Notes: generated by a model from the letters alone, not told the origin. A DNA stretch of 64,000 bases from Diphasiastrum complanatum (GCA_029204225.1 CM055096.1:75553521-75617520), one strand, 5' to 3'. Positions 23,223 to 33,623 are shown, counted from the first letter of the stretch. Numbers and translations: made by a program.

Positions 23223-24738
23223 ACCTGAGGTGAGGGTCTACTAATTGTAAAGTCTTGATTTTAGAAAGTGTGACTTAAAAAAAGAACAAATCAACATAAC
23301 ATTGTTGTATAGAAAAAGAACTTTAACATTCAACCACAAAATCATTCATTCAAGAGACTTGCTGAGGGGTCAAGATGGGGAACCCCCCCCCCACCCCCAA
23401 GGATTTTTCTTTTGAAATTATGAAAGATCAATTGGCCCAAGGCCAATTACATATATAGTGGTTTTGGGGAATATGATTTCTTAGATCTTTACATCGAACA
23501 GAAGTTACAGATTTTGGATTTTAAAGAATCTTATACCAATAAAAGTGGTTCCTTATGACATGCAAGGACTTACTGATCAAGAAAAGAGCATGCATAGGCA
23601 TTTGACATCGTAGGCATGACATGCATGAATCCAATCTGACATGCAAGCTTCAATTCCAACATGCAAGCTTCAATTTCATACATGCACGTTTCCAAATCAG
23701 ACATGCAACTCCGAAATCTGACATGCATGACCATAAAGTTATGGATGATGTGACATGCAAAGTCATCAAGTCATGGATGGTGTGACATGCAAAGCCATCA
23801 AGTCATGGATGTTGTGACATGCAAAGCCATCAAGTCATGGATGTTGTGACATGCATGGCCATCAAGTCATGGTTGGTGTGACATGCAAAGCCGTCAAGTC
23901 ATGGATGGTGTGACATGCATGGCCATCAAGTCATGGATGGTGTGACATGCATGGCCATCAGTCTTATGGATGAAAGTTTTAGACAAGAGAGAGAGAGAGA
24001 GAGAGAGAGGAGAAAGTGAGTGTGTGTGAAAGGGGTTCCAAAAGAGGTTCCAATCCAAGCTAGACAGATCCTTTTCAAGCCATAGCTCCAAGCTTTCTTC
24101 CAAGCACCTACACATACAAAAGCACAAGCAAGAGGCAAAGCAAAAATGAATGGAAGATGAATAATGTGGGAGAGGGGCGAGTTTGTACTTTTATAGAGAA
24201 TGTGAAGCCTTTAGGAAGTGGCTGAGGTGTCCAATATGAGTGTGAGAGGTGTAAGGGAGACTCTAGGATAAGTAAAGTGAGAGGGTGAGGTGTATAGGTA
24301 TGAGAGAGTGTTTATCACTTAGTTAGAGCAAAAGGGGAGGAGTAGGAGGGCGCATATTCCTAGGTGTCCTTTGGTTTTCAAGCCATGTGGAAAAGTAGGT
24401 AAATTACATATTGATAAGGATAGAAGGTAGGTAGCCTAACATTTTATGTTAGCCACTTTCAAGTTGCATTTTTCTTTGTTTACAACATTGGGATCCACCC
24501 AAGTGTTTTTCATGTTATGGGAAAGACTTTGTATATGTCCATCTTACCTTGCATAATTTCCATCAATTCCTAGGCCCTTTTTTTTTTTTCTAGGGGTTGC
24601 CCATCCCCAATCATAGTGGAGTGTGACACAAAGGGTGATCAATCCTTTGGTTTCTTCTCCTAGTCTTTATAGACTCGATTGAGCCTTCTTTATAGACTCG
24701 ATTGAGCCTTCTTCAGGTACCGTCTTCAAGCTTTAAGA
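23218..24738 (-). repeat. 3' LTR of the gypsy element
   Basis: Begins TGTGAACCTGAGGTGAGG and ends near CTTCAAGCTTTAAGA on the plus strand. The right limit is the last base shared with the other LTR and may be off by ~20 bp. It contains a C-rich tract (23384-23397), a 32-bp minisatellite (23751-23957), a short GA array (23986-24009) and a tandemly doubled 23-bp unit (TTTATAGACTCGATTGAGCC plus 3) at about 24667-24713 that is single in the other LTR. Confidence 0.88.
23751..23957. repeat. Minisatellite in the gypsy LTR (32-bp unit, about 6.5 copies)
   Basis: Tandem units of the form GACATGCAAAGCCATCAAGT + CATGGATGGTGT. Two unit types alternate (ATGCAAAGCC and ATGCATGGCC). The companion LTR has about six units at 29034-29215. 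Confidence 0.9.
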
Positions 24739-25762
24739 TTGTCCTCAACAGACACTTCTCAAATAAACATTCAAAATTTCTGGATATTCTTGGAAGAATT
24801 TTTCTTCCATCCATCTTGCATCCGTAGTAGGGATAGTTCTTGACCTTGAGGAGGTATAATGTAGAAGTTATCCCTTTTCTTCCAATTCTTGTCTTGTGCA
24901 TCAGGATTTGCTCAGGTTGAAGGATTTCTTCGGTTCCTTGAACTTCTGGTGGTTCGGAATCTATAAATCCTTCTTGTTCAGGACCATTGAATTTCTTTAG
25001 CAAGCTTACATGGAATTTGTTATGAATTTTCCAAGTAATAGGTGAGTCAAGCTCACATGTAACCTCATTGATTACTTTCTTGACTTTAAAAGGTCCATAA
25101 TATTTTTGGGCTAATTTTGGGTAGAGTTTCATGTTGCCCTTCTTTTTCCTGAGTCTTTTCTTTTCAAATTTTAGGAGAACTAGTTCTCCTTCTTCGTATT
25201 TGATTGCCCTCCGACGCAAATTTGCACTTTTCTGTTGTTTCTGTTGTGCATTTTTTATGGATTGCTGAACCTTTGAAAAGGTGTCTTGATAATCTTGCAC
25301 AAATTCATCTGAGGCAAATATCTTTTCTTTAGTCCTTAATACATGAGGCACAATTGGTTTTCCATACATTACTTCAAAAGGCACTTTACCAGTAGAAGAA
25401 TGAACAGTGTTATTGTAGGCAAATTCTAGAATAGGAAGATAGTGTTCCCATTGAGTCTTCTGATCACTTACAAAATTTCTCAACAAATCTATAATGGTTC
25501 CATTAGTAATTTCACTTTGACCATCAGTTTGGGGGTGAAAGGAAGAAGAGAATTTAAGGGTTGTCCCTAGATTATCAAAAAGGGCTCTCCAAAAGTTGCT
25601 AGTAAATCTCATATCCCGATCCAACACTATACTTTTGGGTAGTCCATGCAACCTAAAGATGTGGCGAATAAACAAATGAGCAGCTTTGGGTCCTTTAAGC
25701 TTTTTCTTACAGGGAACAAAATGAGCCTGTTTGCTAAATCTATCAATGATAGTCCATATCAT
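24713..25762 (-). CDS. Gypsy integrase with C-terminal chromodomain-like part (349 codons)
   Basis: Part of Pol, which joins element cDNA into the genome. The D,D,E catalytic set is visible: Asp in WTIIDRFSKQAHF, Asp in IVLDRDMRFTSNFW and Glu in GQSEITNGTI. A conserved HPQTDGQSE, the EFAYNNTVHSSTGKVPFE block and the GPFKVKKV... SH3-like C-terminal part follow (KIHNKFHVSLLKKF). The last ~70 residues (EEILQPEQILMHKTRIGRK...) sit where chromoviruses carry a chromodomain and look like a diverged one. The HHCC zinc module (HRDTRHYINACLVCQHNKDE) lies just upstream at about 25880-25960, outside this open frame because of breaks. The stop lies inside the LTR. Confidence 0.88.
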   Translation of the reverse strand: MIWTIIDRFSKQAHFVPCKKKLKGPKAAHLFIRHIFRLHGLPKSIVLDRDMRFTSNFWRALFDNLGTTLKFSSSFHPQTDGQSEITNGTIIDLLRNFVSDQKTQWEHYLPILEFAYNNTVHSSTGKVPFEVMYGKPIVPHVLRTKEKIFASDEFVQDYQDTFSKVQQSIKNAQQKQQKSANLRRRAIKYEEGELVLLKFEKKRLRKKKGNMKLYPKLAQKYYGPFKVKKVINEVTCELDSPITWKIHNKFHVSLLKKFNGPEQEGFIDSEPPEVQGTEEILQPEQILMHKTRIGRKGITSTLYLLKVKNYPYYGCKMDGRKILPRISRNFECLFEKCLLRTILKLEDGT

Positions 25763-26381
25763 CTCATTTCCATTTTTGTTTTAGGGAACTTAGAGATAAA
25801 GTCCATGGTAATATGTTCCCAGGGTGCTTCAGGAATAGGCAAAGGATGAAGTAATCCTGGAGTTTTTAATCCTCGCTCATCTTTATTGTGTTGACAAACT
25901 AGACATGCATTTATGTAATGCCTTGTGTCTCGATGCATGGTAGGCCAATAAAAGCATCTTTTCAGAGCTTCCAGAGTTAAAGGGATTCCTCTATGTCCTG
26001 CATAGGGAGGACTATGGGTTTCTTGAAGGATCTTGGTTCTAAATGCTATAGGAATACATAGCTTATCTTCTTTGAATAAATATCATTCTTTCAAAACATA
26101 GTCTTTATGACTTTGGTTTCTTTCAAGTATTTCAAAAATATACTGGAAGTCAGAATCACTAGCATACATACTTTTCATAGGAAGGAAATCTTCATGATAT
26201 GCTAGGGAAATATGGTTGACCTTGGGGATTCTTGATAATGCATCGGCGACCTTATTGTCGTTTCCTGGGTGATGAAGTAGCTGAAAATGGAAAGTGCTAA
26301 GGTAGTTAGCCCATTTTAAATGTTTTTCTTGAATTAGTTGCTGGGTGAGAAAGTACTTAAGGCTTTGATGATCTGTTTTAA
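25763..26381 (-). pseudogene. Gypsy RNase H end and integrase zinc domain, frame-broken
   Basis: In broken frames the minus strand still shows the tail of RNase H and linker (about 26050-26380) and the integrase HHCC zinc finger ending in ACLVCQHNKDERGLKTPGLL (about 25860-25930), followed by PWEHITMDFISKFPK, which leads into the integrase core. Stops separate it from both neighbours. Confidence 0.65.
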
Positions 26382-26855
26382 CTAGATTTCATCTCCTAGT
26401 AGATAGTGCTTCCATAACTTAAGGGCATGAATAATGGCCAAAAGTTCTTTTTCATAAATGTCATATTGTACTTCTGCCCCTTGAAGTCGTCTACTTTCAA
26501 AGGCTACAGCATGACCTTCTTGGTTTAAGACTGCCCCAATACAGTCTAAACTTGCATCCACTTCCACAAAGAAAGGTTTACGAAGGTCGGGAATGATAAG
26601 AACAGGTCCAGTGGTAAGTGCATGCTTCAGATTATCAAAGGCATTTTGCTCTTTCTTATACCAATGAAATTTTACTCTCTTCTTAGTGAGTTCATGTAGT
26701 GGTGAGGCTATATGAGCAAAATGGTAAATAAACTTTCTATAATGGGAACATAAGCCTAGGAAAGACCGAACTTCATGAATATTTCTTGGTTTAGGCCAGT
26801 CTTGAATGGCTTTAATCTTTGAAGGGTCCATTTGGATTCCTTCCTTTGAAATCAT
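26382..26855 (-). CDS. Gypsy RT thumb and RNase H (157 codons)
   Basis: Starts with the RT end (VRSFLGLCSHYRKFI) and continues into Ty3/gypsy RNase H with FFVEVDASLDCIGAVLNQ, where the Asp of DAS is the first catalytic carboxylate, and YDIYEKELLAIIHALKLWKH, which holds the catalytic Glu. It ends at a stop inside RNase H, so the last Asp is in a separate frame. It degrades the RNA strand during reverse transcription in intact relatives. Confidence 0.88.
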   Translation of the reverse strand: MISKEGIQMDPSKIKAIQDWPKPRNIHEVRSFLGLCSHYRKFIYHFAHIASPLHELTKKRVKFHWYKKEQNAFDNLKHALTTGPVLIIPDLRKPFFVEVDASLDCIGAVLNQEGHAVAFESRRLQGAEVQYDIYEKELLAIIHALKLWKHYLLGDEI

Positions 26856-27030
26856 GTGTCCTAGAAAGTGTATCTTTTCTAGAAAGAATTCGCTTTTCTT
26901 GCCTTTTATGAGAAGTGAGTTTTCCTTGTAGGGTTCTAAAGACGATATCTAGATGTCTTTTATGTTCTTCTTCATTTACATTGAAGACTAAGATATCATC
27001 AAAAAATGTTCCTACAAAACGTCTATGGGG

Positions 27031-28101
27031 TCAAAAGATTTGTTCCATCATTCTATTGAATCTTGCGGGAGCATTAGTAAGACCAAATGGTACCACTAAA
27101 AATTTATAAAGGCCAGTGTTAGTCCTAAAAGCAGTTTTATGAACATCTTCGGGTGCTACTCTGATCTGGTGGTATCCGCTTGTCAAATCAATTCTACTAA
27201 AGATACAAGATCCATTTATCCTATCCATAATGTCATCTATTCTTGGAATAGGAAAACGGTTCTTAACTGTAATCTTGTTTAAAGCACGATAGTCCACACA
27301 CATCCTAAAACTCCCATCTTTCTTTTGTACCAAATAAACAGAAGAGCAATAGGGGGAGTTACTAGGTTTTATAAGGCCTTTCTCTAACAAATCATTAATT
27401 TGCTTAGAAATTTCTTCTTGTTGAGAATCGCTTACCCTATAGGGAGGTCTATTGGGTATGGAACTTCCAGGAATAATGTCTATCGTATGATCTTCAGGTC
27501 TTTCAGGGGGTAAGGACTTTGGTAGTTCATCAGAAAAACAAGAAGAATATTTTAATAGAAAGTCTTTTCTATTACAATCCAAAGAATGCGTATTTCCATC
27601 AACACCATCATCCATGCTTTGAACAAACAACAATGCTTTCTTTAGTACCTTTGATACCTGAATATGGCTTACCAAAGGGATTGTTTCGCCACTCTGTCCT
27701 GCATGCACACTAACAACTTTACCCTTGTGCTTCCATGAAATCAAATGCTTATTATAGTCCACCAGTGGGTTGTGCATTTTGTGCCAAGGCATGCCTAAGA
27801 TTACATCTACTCCCTGTAAAGGACATACCATGAATTCTATAGGTTCATAGTAGTCGGAGATTTGAAGTTTAAGTTTTCCAATTACAGGATAAATGTTTGC
27901 ATCACCATCAGCAAAAGCACCTTTAGCCTTAAGCATAGATTTAGAGAAGGAACCAACTCCTATCTCTTTTGCAAGCTTAAAAGAAATGAAATTGTGAGAG
28001 GAGCCTGCATCAAAGAGAATTACACAGAGTTTGTTATGGACTTGTCCCCATGTTTTGAGGAGATCATGGTTTTGTTTGTCTTCAATGCTTTGTACGGCCA
28101 C
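27031..28101 (-). CDS. Gypsy protease and reverse transcriptase, N-terminal part (356 codons)
   Basis: The aspartic protease (DAGSSHNFIS, about residues 31-40) is followed by linker, then RT motifs: PYRVSDSQQEEISKQI, YCSSVYLVQKKDGSFRMCVD (fingers), FPIPRIDDIMDRINGSCIFS, RIDLTSGYHQIRV (first catalytic Asp) and [20 protein letters not shown] directly after MMEQIF interrupts the frame. The catalytic FFDDILVF (normally Y/FxDD) lies just beyond it, around 27005, and the thumb continues in shifted frames to 26856. The start Met is internal to the original Gag-Pol, whose zinc-knuckle tail (FKCPLKDAKAS) is just upstream. Confidence 0.9.
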   Translation of the reverse strand: MAVQSIEDKQNHDLLKTWGQVHNKLCVILFDAGSSHNFISFKLAKEIGVGSFSKSMLKAKGAFADGDANIYPVIGKLKLQISDYYEPIEFMVCPLQGVDVILGMPWHKMHNPLVDYNKHLISWKHKGKVVSVHAGQSGETIPLVSHIQVSKVLKKALLFVQSMDDGVDGNTHSLDCNRKDFLLKYSSCFSDELPKSLPPERPEDHTIDIIPGSSIPNRPPYRVSDSQQEEISKQINDLLEKGLIKPSNSPYCSSVYLVQKKDGSFRMCVDYRALNKITVKNRFPIPRIDDIMDRINGSCIFSRIDLTSGYHQIRVAPEDVHKTAFRTNTGLYKFLVVPFGLTNAPARFNRMMEQIF

Positions 28102-28492
28102 CTGCTTCCCCTTGTCTGCACTTGAAGCTTTGGCATCTTTGAGTGGACATTTGAAGAAAAGGTGTGGAATTCACCTGAAATACTCAAACTCAAGGCAAAA
28201 AGTATGAATAGACTGAAGATTCAGAGAAATGCCATTCTCCAAAAAGGAAAATAGAAGCTCGCATTAACAAAGTATTGTCTCTAAAATAGAAAGCAAGTTG
28301 GAGATCCAATTCTCGATGATCTATTAGCTCTAATATTAAAGAGATCTTGTAAGAAAAAAGAAATTTGAGCTGAAGGAAAATCTGTTTGAAAGTAAACATA
28401 CAAAGTCCTGTGTATTGGCATTTCATTCAAGGATGAATACACAAGGCCATCACATCAACTTCACAAAAAATAATAATAATAATAATAGACCT
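28102..28492 (-). other. Remnant of gag end and unassigned interior
   Basis: About 28102-28175 encodes the last residues before the protease on the minus strand (FFKCPLKDAKASSADKGKQV). The remaining ~320 bp to the primer site has no gag similarity that I can see. An intact gypsy gag would need 1 kb or more, so a deletion has joined leader to gag end. Confidence 0.6.
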
Positions 28493-28510
28493 TGGCTCTG
28501 ATACTAAAAC
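28493..28510 (-). promoter_or_regulatory. Primer-binding site of the gypsy element (variant)
   Basis: On the minus strand the sequence beside the right LTR reads GTTTTAGTATCAGAGCCAAG, close to TGGTATCAGAGCC with one change (TGG to TAG), as expected for C-to-T decay. Confidence 0.75.
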
Positions 28511-28677
28511 TGTGAACCTGAGGTGAGGGTCTACTAATTCTAAAGTCCTGACTTTAGAAAGTGTGACTTAAAAAAACAACAAATCAACATAACACTGTTG
28601 TATAGAATAAGAACTTTAACATTCAACCACAAAATCATTTATTCAAGAGACTTGCTGAGGGGTCAAGATGGGGACAC

Positions 28678-28678
<1 letters not shown>

Positions 28679-28709
<31 letters not shown>
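28679..28709. repeat. Poly-C tract of 31 nt
   Basis: Uninterrupted C run. The other LTR has a shorter tract with an A at the same place. Length is likely to be unreliable in sequencing reads. Confidence 0.95.
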
Positions 28710-28710
<1 letters not shown>

Positions 28711-29033
28711 AAGGATTTTTCTTTTGAAATTATGCAAGATCAATTGGCCCAAGGCCAATTACATTTACAGTGGTTTTGGGGAATACGATTTCTTAGATCT
28801 TTACATCGAACAGAAGTTACAGATTTTGGACCTTAAAGAATCTTATACCAATAAAAGTGGTTCCTTATGACATGCAAGGACTTACTGATCAAGAAAAGAG
28901 CATGCATAGGCATTTGACATCAATAGGCATGACATGCATGAATCCAATCTGACATGCAAGCTTCAATTCCAACATGCAAGCTTCAATTTCATACATGCAA
29001 GTTCCCAAATCAGACATGCAACTCCGAAATCTG

Positions 29034-29215
29034 ACATGCAAAGCCATCAAGTCATGGATGCTGTGACATGCAAAGCCATCAAGTCATGGATGCTGTGACA
29101 TGCATGGCCATCAAGTCATGGATGGTGTGACATGCAAAGCCGTCAAGTCATGGATGGTGTGACATGCATGGCCATCAAGTCATGGATGGTGTGACATGCA
29201 TGGCCATTAGTCTTA
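29034..29215. repeat. Minisatellite in the second gypsy LTR (32-bp unit, about 6 copies)
   Basis: Same two unit types as in the partner LTR, with fewer copies. Confidence 0.88.
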
Positions 29216-29229
29216 TGGATGAAAGTTTT

Positions 29230-29233
<4 letters not shown>

Positions 29234-29295
<62 letters not shown>

Positions 29296-29304
29296 CAGAG
29301 AGAG
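29234..29304. repeat. (GA)n array in the gypsy LTR
   Basis: About 70 bp with GACAGA interruptions towards the right end. The homologous array in the other LTR is about 24 bp. Confidence 0.95.
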
Positions 29305-30019
29305 GAAAGAGGTAGGAGAAAGTGAGTGTGTGTGAAAGGGGTTCCAAAAGCGGTTCCAATCCAAGCTAGACAGATCCTTTTCAAGCCATAGCTCCAAGCT
29401 TTCTTCCAAGCACCTACACACACAAAAGCACAAGCAAGAGGCAAAGCAAAAATGAATGGAAGATGAATAATGTGGGAGAGGGGCGAGTTTGTACTTTTTA
29501 GAGAATGTGAAGCCTTTAGGAAGTGGCTGAGGTGTCCAATATGAGTGTGAGAGGTGTAAGGGAGACTCTAGGATAAGTAAAGTGAGAGGGTGAGGTCTAT
29601 AGGTATGAGAGAGTGTTTATCACTTAGTTAGAGCAAAAGGGGAGGAGTAGGAGGGCGCATTTTCCTAGGTGTCCTTTGGTTTTCAAGCCATGTGGAAAAG
29701 TAGGTAAATTACATATTGATAAGGATAGAAGGTAGGTAGCCTAACATTTTATGTTAGCCACTTTCAAGTTGCATTTTTCTTTGTTTACAACATTGGGATC
29801 CACCCAAGTGTTTTTCATGTTATGGGAAAGACTTTGTATATGTCCATCTTACCTTGCATAATTTCCATCAATTCCTAGGCCCTTTTTTTTTTTCTAGAGG
29901 TTGCCCATTCCCAATCATAGTGGAGTGTGACACAAAGGGTGATCAATCCTTTGGTTTCTTCTCCTAGTCTTTATAGACTCGATTGAGCCTTCTTCAGGTA
30001 CCGTCTTCAAGCTTTAAGA

Positions 30020-31810
30020 AGCTTCTTTAGATTCATTCTTCATGTACTCTTCTTAGTACCTACACATACCCTTAGAAAAAGGTTAGAAGTCATACCATCA
30101 AATGGTTCATCATTAGATTCTATTTCTAGAACCTGCATATCAAACTGTTAGCATTGCTCTATAGTTTCATTTCTTGTCTTCAGGTAATGATACCTGCACT
30201 CATAATTCATCAGTTAGAGTAATAAAAATATGTTTTATACAAAAAGAATGGAAGACTGGATGGCCTTTATTTCTTGGTCAATTTGGTCTATACAATTTTA
30301 CAGCAATGCGTCCGCCTTCCACCCGTACTCCAATTGCTATCTTAGCCAATTCATTGTTGCAAGCGTGATTTGTCCATAGGAGTGCTGCACTCTGCCCATT
30401 TCGATTTCCATGGGTAGGGGACGTAGTGGGCATTTACCCGCAGCTATCTTGGACTTGTGACATATGCCCTGATGGTTGCAGGGTCTCATTCGAATAGTTA
30501 TTGGCGCCATTTTAGTTGAGGGGCCAATTCTAGGAGATAAGCCAACTCGTTGCCCTTGACCTCCTTGATTGTCATTGGTAACTGCCAGCCGTCGCATAAA
30601 CTTTCATATGGATACTAGACCAGGTAGGCATTGATTTCATCCTCTACCAATTTTGGCCTTCAGAATGCGTGACTGGCAGAGATGGATCTCGAGCCTTGAG
30701 ATGAAGAAGCTTGTGCTTGGCTCGAATCTACTACTTGGGTGGTATCTAGGCCTATGTCCTGCCCTTGGTCCTATGTGCCCCTATTCCTTCTTGTCCTTGT
30801 TCTTGGCTCTTGCTAGCCTATGCAGTATCATATGTTGGTGGCATTGAAATCACATGAGATCTTGGCACACTCTGAGTGTGCTCTTTGCCTGGCTGAGCTT
30901 GGGGTTTGCAATCGCATGGTATCAGTCAAATTCCACTTGGTAATTGCTGAGCATTTTACTGTATACCTGCATTTGTTGCCTGTACAGGTTCATCTCAGCT
31001 TGTGTGAGGGGCTGATCTACCAATACAGGTTGTGCTAGCCAGGCTATATGCTCTCCTTGTAAGGCTTGCACCTCCCCTCCCAGGCGAGTATTCTCTATCT
31101 CGTAGATTTGTAATTGGGCCGCTTGTGCTGCCGCTTGTTGTTGGAGCTCTTGGACTTGGGAAGAGACATCCATTACGGCCTTGGAGAGGCTCGAGATGTA
31201 GTTTTGGAGGCTATCTTCATGTTTCTTTAGCCTTTGGACCTCCTCCTTTTTTGCCTACTCATGTTGGCTAGCTACCTGCAGGTCTTGCTAGAGCTTCGTG
31301 AGTTCCGCTCACAATTTCGTGCCAATTTTACCATCCAGCCATCCAATATCGTTTTGGTCACAATCGTGTCCTGGAAAAATGTGCCCAAAAGTTGGTACGT
31401 TGAGTGAATATCTGTTGGCACGGCCGGTATGGTTTGTTGGGTGCTAGATGTTGTGGTGGTGGAATGATTTGCACATCCACAGCTGCATCGTCTTCAATGA
31501 GCTCTTCTTGCTCGACCATATCATCGGGTTGTGTAGGATCAGCATGTTGAGGGGATCTTATGTACATTGTTTGAATAAATGCTTCATCAGACAGTGGTTT
31601 GTCGCCCTTGGTAGTCTGTGCAGGTGATGTGAGAGGAGTGGCGGTGGTGGAAACGGGGGTGAGAATGGATTGCTCAAAAGAGGGAACAAGAGAGAAGGAA
31701 ATTGCAGGGTGGTGTCGAGAATGGAGGCGTGAGTGGGAGAAGAGTTGTCAAAAATACTTGTCCATTGGAGGGTGTTAGTAGGCGAGATTTGGGAGTCATC
31801 TGGGTTGAAT
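30020..31810 (-). pseudogene. Gag-like retroelement debris
   Basis: Minus-strand frames in disorder. At 31358-31567 there is an acidic, proline-rich frame (MVEQEELIEDDAAVDVQIIP). At 30922-31173 there is a coiled-coil frame, MDVSSQVQELQQQAAAQAAQ, continuing with Gln/Ala/Glu heptads. At 30337-30597 there is a basic, glycine-rich frame. Coiled-coil N-terminus followed by basic region is the layout of some Ty3/gypsy Gag proteins. No zinc knuckle or pol motif is visible here. It could belong with the gag fragment at 33090-33620, from which it is separated by the copia LTR insert. Confidence 0.4.
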
Positions 31811-32629
31811 TGTGGAAACCTGCAAAATAGGACCAAGAATGGATCCTAATCTGATCCACAAGAGGGATTGGGTGTTAGATACAATTGATCTATCAATCTA
31901 CACAAGATTTAGATCAATCTAGATCAATTATAGGCATGAAAATCTAACAAGAACAATCATTAATGAAGGTAAATGTACTTGTTGGTTTCACACGTGTGAA
32001 AACCTGTCAGAGAAAAGGACTCCAACCTGAAAACAAAGTACACTATGATAGAAACTCAAAACATTTAAAACAAATGAAGACAAATGAAGACATTGACACA
32101 AAATTGCTTCCAAAATCAAGATTGATGTTTCATATTGATTATGGCCAAATATGCCTCTATATATACACTTCTTGGAGCTCGAGGTACTGATCATGCATCA
32201 GATCTCACACGTGTGAGGATGCTTTGTCATATGGTGAATCATCATGCAAAATTGACACTTGTATCAAGCTTTCTATTTTGAGCACTTTTGGTCCAATTTC
32301 CTACTATATGGAGATCTACTTGGAAATCTTCTAGAAGTCAAAGCTTATTCCACATGTGTGAGCTCTCCTCTACACATGGTATGTGACACCTAACCTGAGG
32401 ATGTGGCTCATGCAATCAATAGATTGATGCCATGTGTCATATGTCTAGAAAACTAGTTTTTGGCCTTTTTAGCCACCAGAACTTGAATTAAATCATATGT
32501 ACAACCTATATGATTATGGTACATGACAAGTACACTAATTTCACATGTGGGAATAGGCTCCACACATGTGTAATCATCCTATATAAATGATTTTGGCCTT
32601 GACCAAGCATAATTTTTGCATTTTTCACA
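31811..32629 (-). repeat. 3' LTR of a Ty1/copia element (LTR-B, 819 bp)
   Basis: On the plus strand it runs from TGTGGAAACC to TTTTTCACA, so the ends are inverted TGTGGAAA/TTTTTCACA. It is a diverged relative of the element A LTR: shared GGACCAAGAAT, TATGGCCAAAT, TATATATAC and a block near the end (TTCACATGTGGGAATAGGCT then CCACACATGTGTAAT). The copia RNase H lies directly to the right in minus orientation, so this is the 3' LTR. The matching 5' LTR is absent. Confidence 0.85.
32158..32166 (-). promoter_or_regulatory. TATA-like box in LTR-B
   Basis: TATATATAC, at the same place relative to TATGGCCAAAT as in the LTR at 12755-13587. Confidence 0.5.
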
Positions 32630-33075
32630 CTCCTCAAAAATCTAGCTTGGTAAATCTAGCATAGATCTATCTATAACTCCAAGAGCCAATCTTAATTTTA
32701 CAAATGGATCTTTAGGCAATGCCTTGGTGAGTATATCAGCAATGCAATCTGATGATGAAACATGAATAAGCTTGATCTCCTTTGCTTGCACTTTCTCCCT
32801 CACGAAATGATGTGAAATCTCAATGTGCTTTGTTCGGGCATGGAAGATTGGATTGTTTGCAAGTTGTTAAGCTGCTTGATTGTCACAATATATGCATGGA
32901 ATGTCTTCACCCTTGATCACATGAAGCTCCTCCAAAAGCCTTTTAAGCCAAAGAACCTCCTTTGTTGTTGTTGTCATAGCTTTATACTCGGATTCTGTTG
33001 ATGAAAGAGAGATGGTATCTTGCTTTTTGGAAAGCCAAGATATAGCGTAACTGTTAGCACTAGAACATGGAGGTT
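32630..33075 (-). pseudogene. Ty1/copia RNase H fragment next to LTR-B
   Basis: The minus strand reads SYAISWLSKKQDTISLSSTE, SEYKAMTTTTKEVLWLKRLL and EELHVIKGEDIPCIYCDNQA, the copia RNase H domain with its catalytic Glu (STESEY) and Asp (CDN). It continues in a broken frame to the KHIEISHHF-type end and a purine tract (TTTTTGAGGAG) at the LTR. Upstream of 33060 the sequence changes abruptly into gag-like text, so RT and integrase of this copy are missing. Confidence 0.85.
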
Positions 33076-33089
33076 TCACTTTTCCTGTG

Positions 33090-33620
33090 TTGTCCTTCCT
33101 AGAACTGCTATCGGTTGTACCGAGACTAGATTCCAGGTTTAATTGGGCAATTCTTGTAGCAATGCTCGTATCCGCATTCTCGACAAAAGGTGGTATATTG
33201 TCCCTTATAAACATTCTACAATTCGATGGTCTTCTTCGCATCTATAGCAGCCATAGATCCTACCTCCCTAACGTTGAGAATGCGTAGCATAGGTCACATA
33301 ATATTCGTTGATTGTTGGATCGACGAATGCCTCTTCAGGTCCGTACCACTAGTGTTGCTCAGGTAGGGGTGGTGGTTCTTGTTATGCTACAACCATATTA
33401 ACATGAGCCACTTGATTGTTAGCTGGCCCTGCTGTGCAGGTAAGGACATGCGTTGTTGGTTATTTGGTGAGCCATACCACGATGCCGCATTCAGTGCTCC
33501 CTGATGGCAAGAAAAGAGGTCTAATATTGATTCCTCTTTTGTTGTATAATCCGAGGGTTGAATGGGTAAAATGCTGTTTTGTGTGACGATGCATTGCACA
33601 GGTGGCAAAACCTCTGTGTC
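33090..33620 (-). pseudogene. Gag fragment with two zinc-knuckle motifs in broken frames
   Basis: Minus-strand text includes YGPEEAFVDPTINEYYVTYA (about 33310-33350), then IYGCYRCEEDHRIVEC (about 33205-33250), a perfect Cys-x2-Cys-x4-His-x4-Cys knuckle, then TTFCRECGYEHCYKNCP in another frame (about 33155-33200), a second Cys-x2-Cys-His-Cys motif. This is nucleocapsid sequence of a different element from the copia RNase H it is joined to. It also contains MPPVQCIVTQNSILPIQP upstream. Confidence 0.55.
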
Positions 33621-33623
33621 AAT

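Larger units (their letters stand above)
23218..30019 (-). mobile_element. Ty3/gypsy retrotransposon with two ~1.5-kb LTRs, gag mostly deleted (minus)
   Basis: Two long direct repeats flank a 3.8-kb interior: left LTR 23218-24738 and right LTR 28511-30019. A primer-site-like sequence lies beside the right LTR, and the order protease, RT, RNase H, integrase on the minus strand identifies Ty3/gypsy. Only the tail of Gag remains, next to ~320 bp of unassigned sequence before the primer site. Pol carries stops, including one in RT. LTRs differ by SNPs, GA and C tract lengths, minisatellite copy number and a 23-bp duplication, so it is not a very recent insertion. It abuts a copia fragment at 23217. 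No target duplication is visible. Confidence 0.9.
28511..30019 (-). repeat. 5' LTR of the gypsy element
   Basis: Direct repeat of 23218-24738. It includes a 31-nt C homopolymer (28679-28709), about six copies of the 32-bp minisatellite (29034-29215) and a longer GA array (about 29234-29304). Confidence 0.88.

Noticed and set aside
23751-23957. Possible CRISPR array (regular 32-bp repeats)
   Set aside because: Units are directly tandem with no unique spacers, they lie inside a retrotransposon LTR, and the DNA is from a plant nucleus.
30653-31271. Plus-strand frames at 30653-30847, 30820-31038 and 31032-31271
   Set aside because: They lie opposite minus-strand gag-like coiled-coil text and look like antisense shadows.
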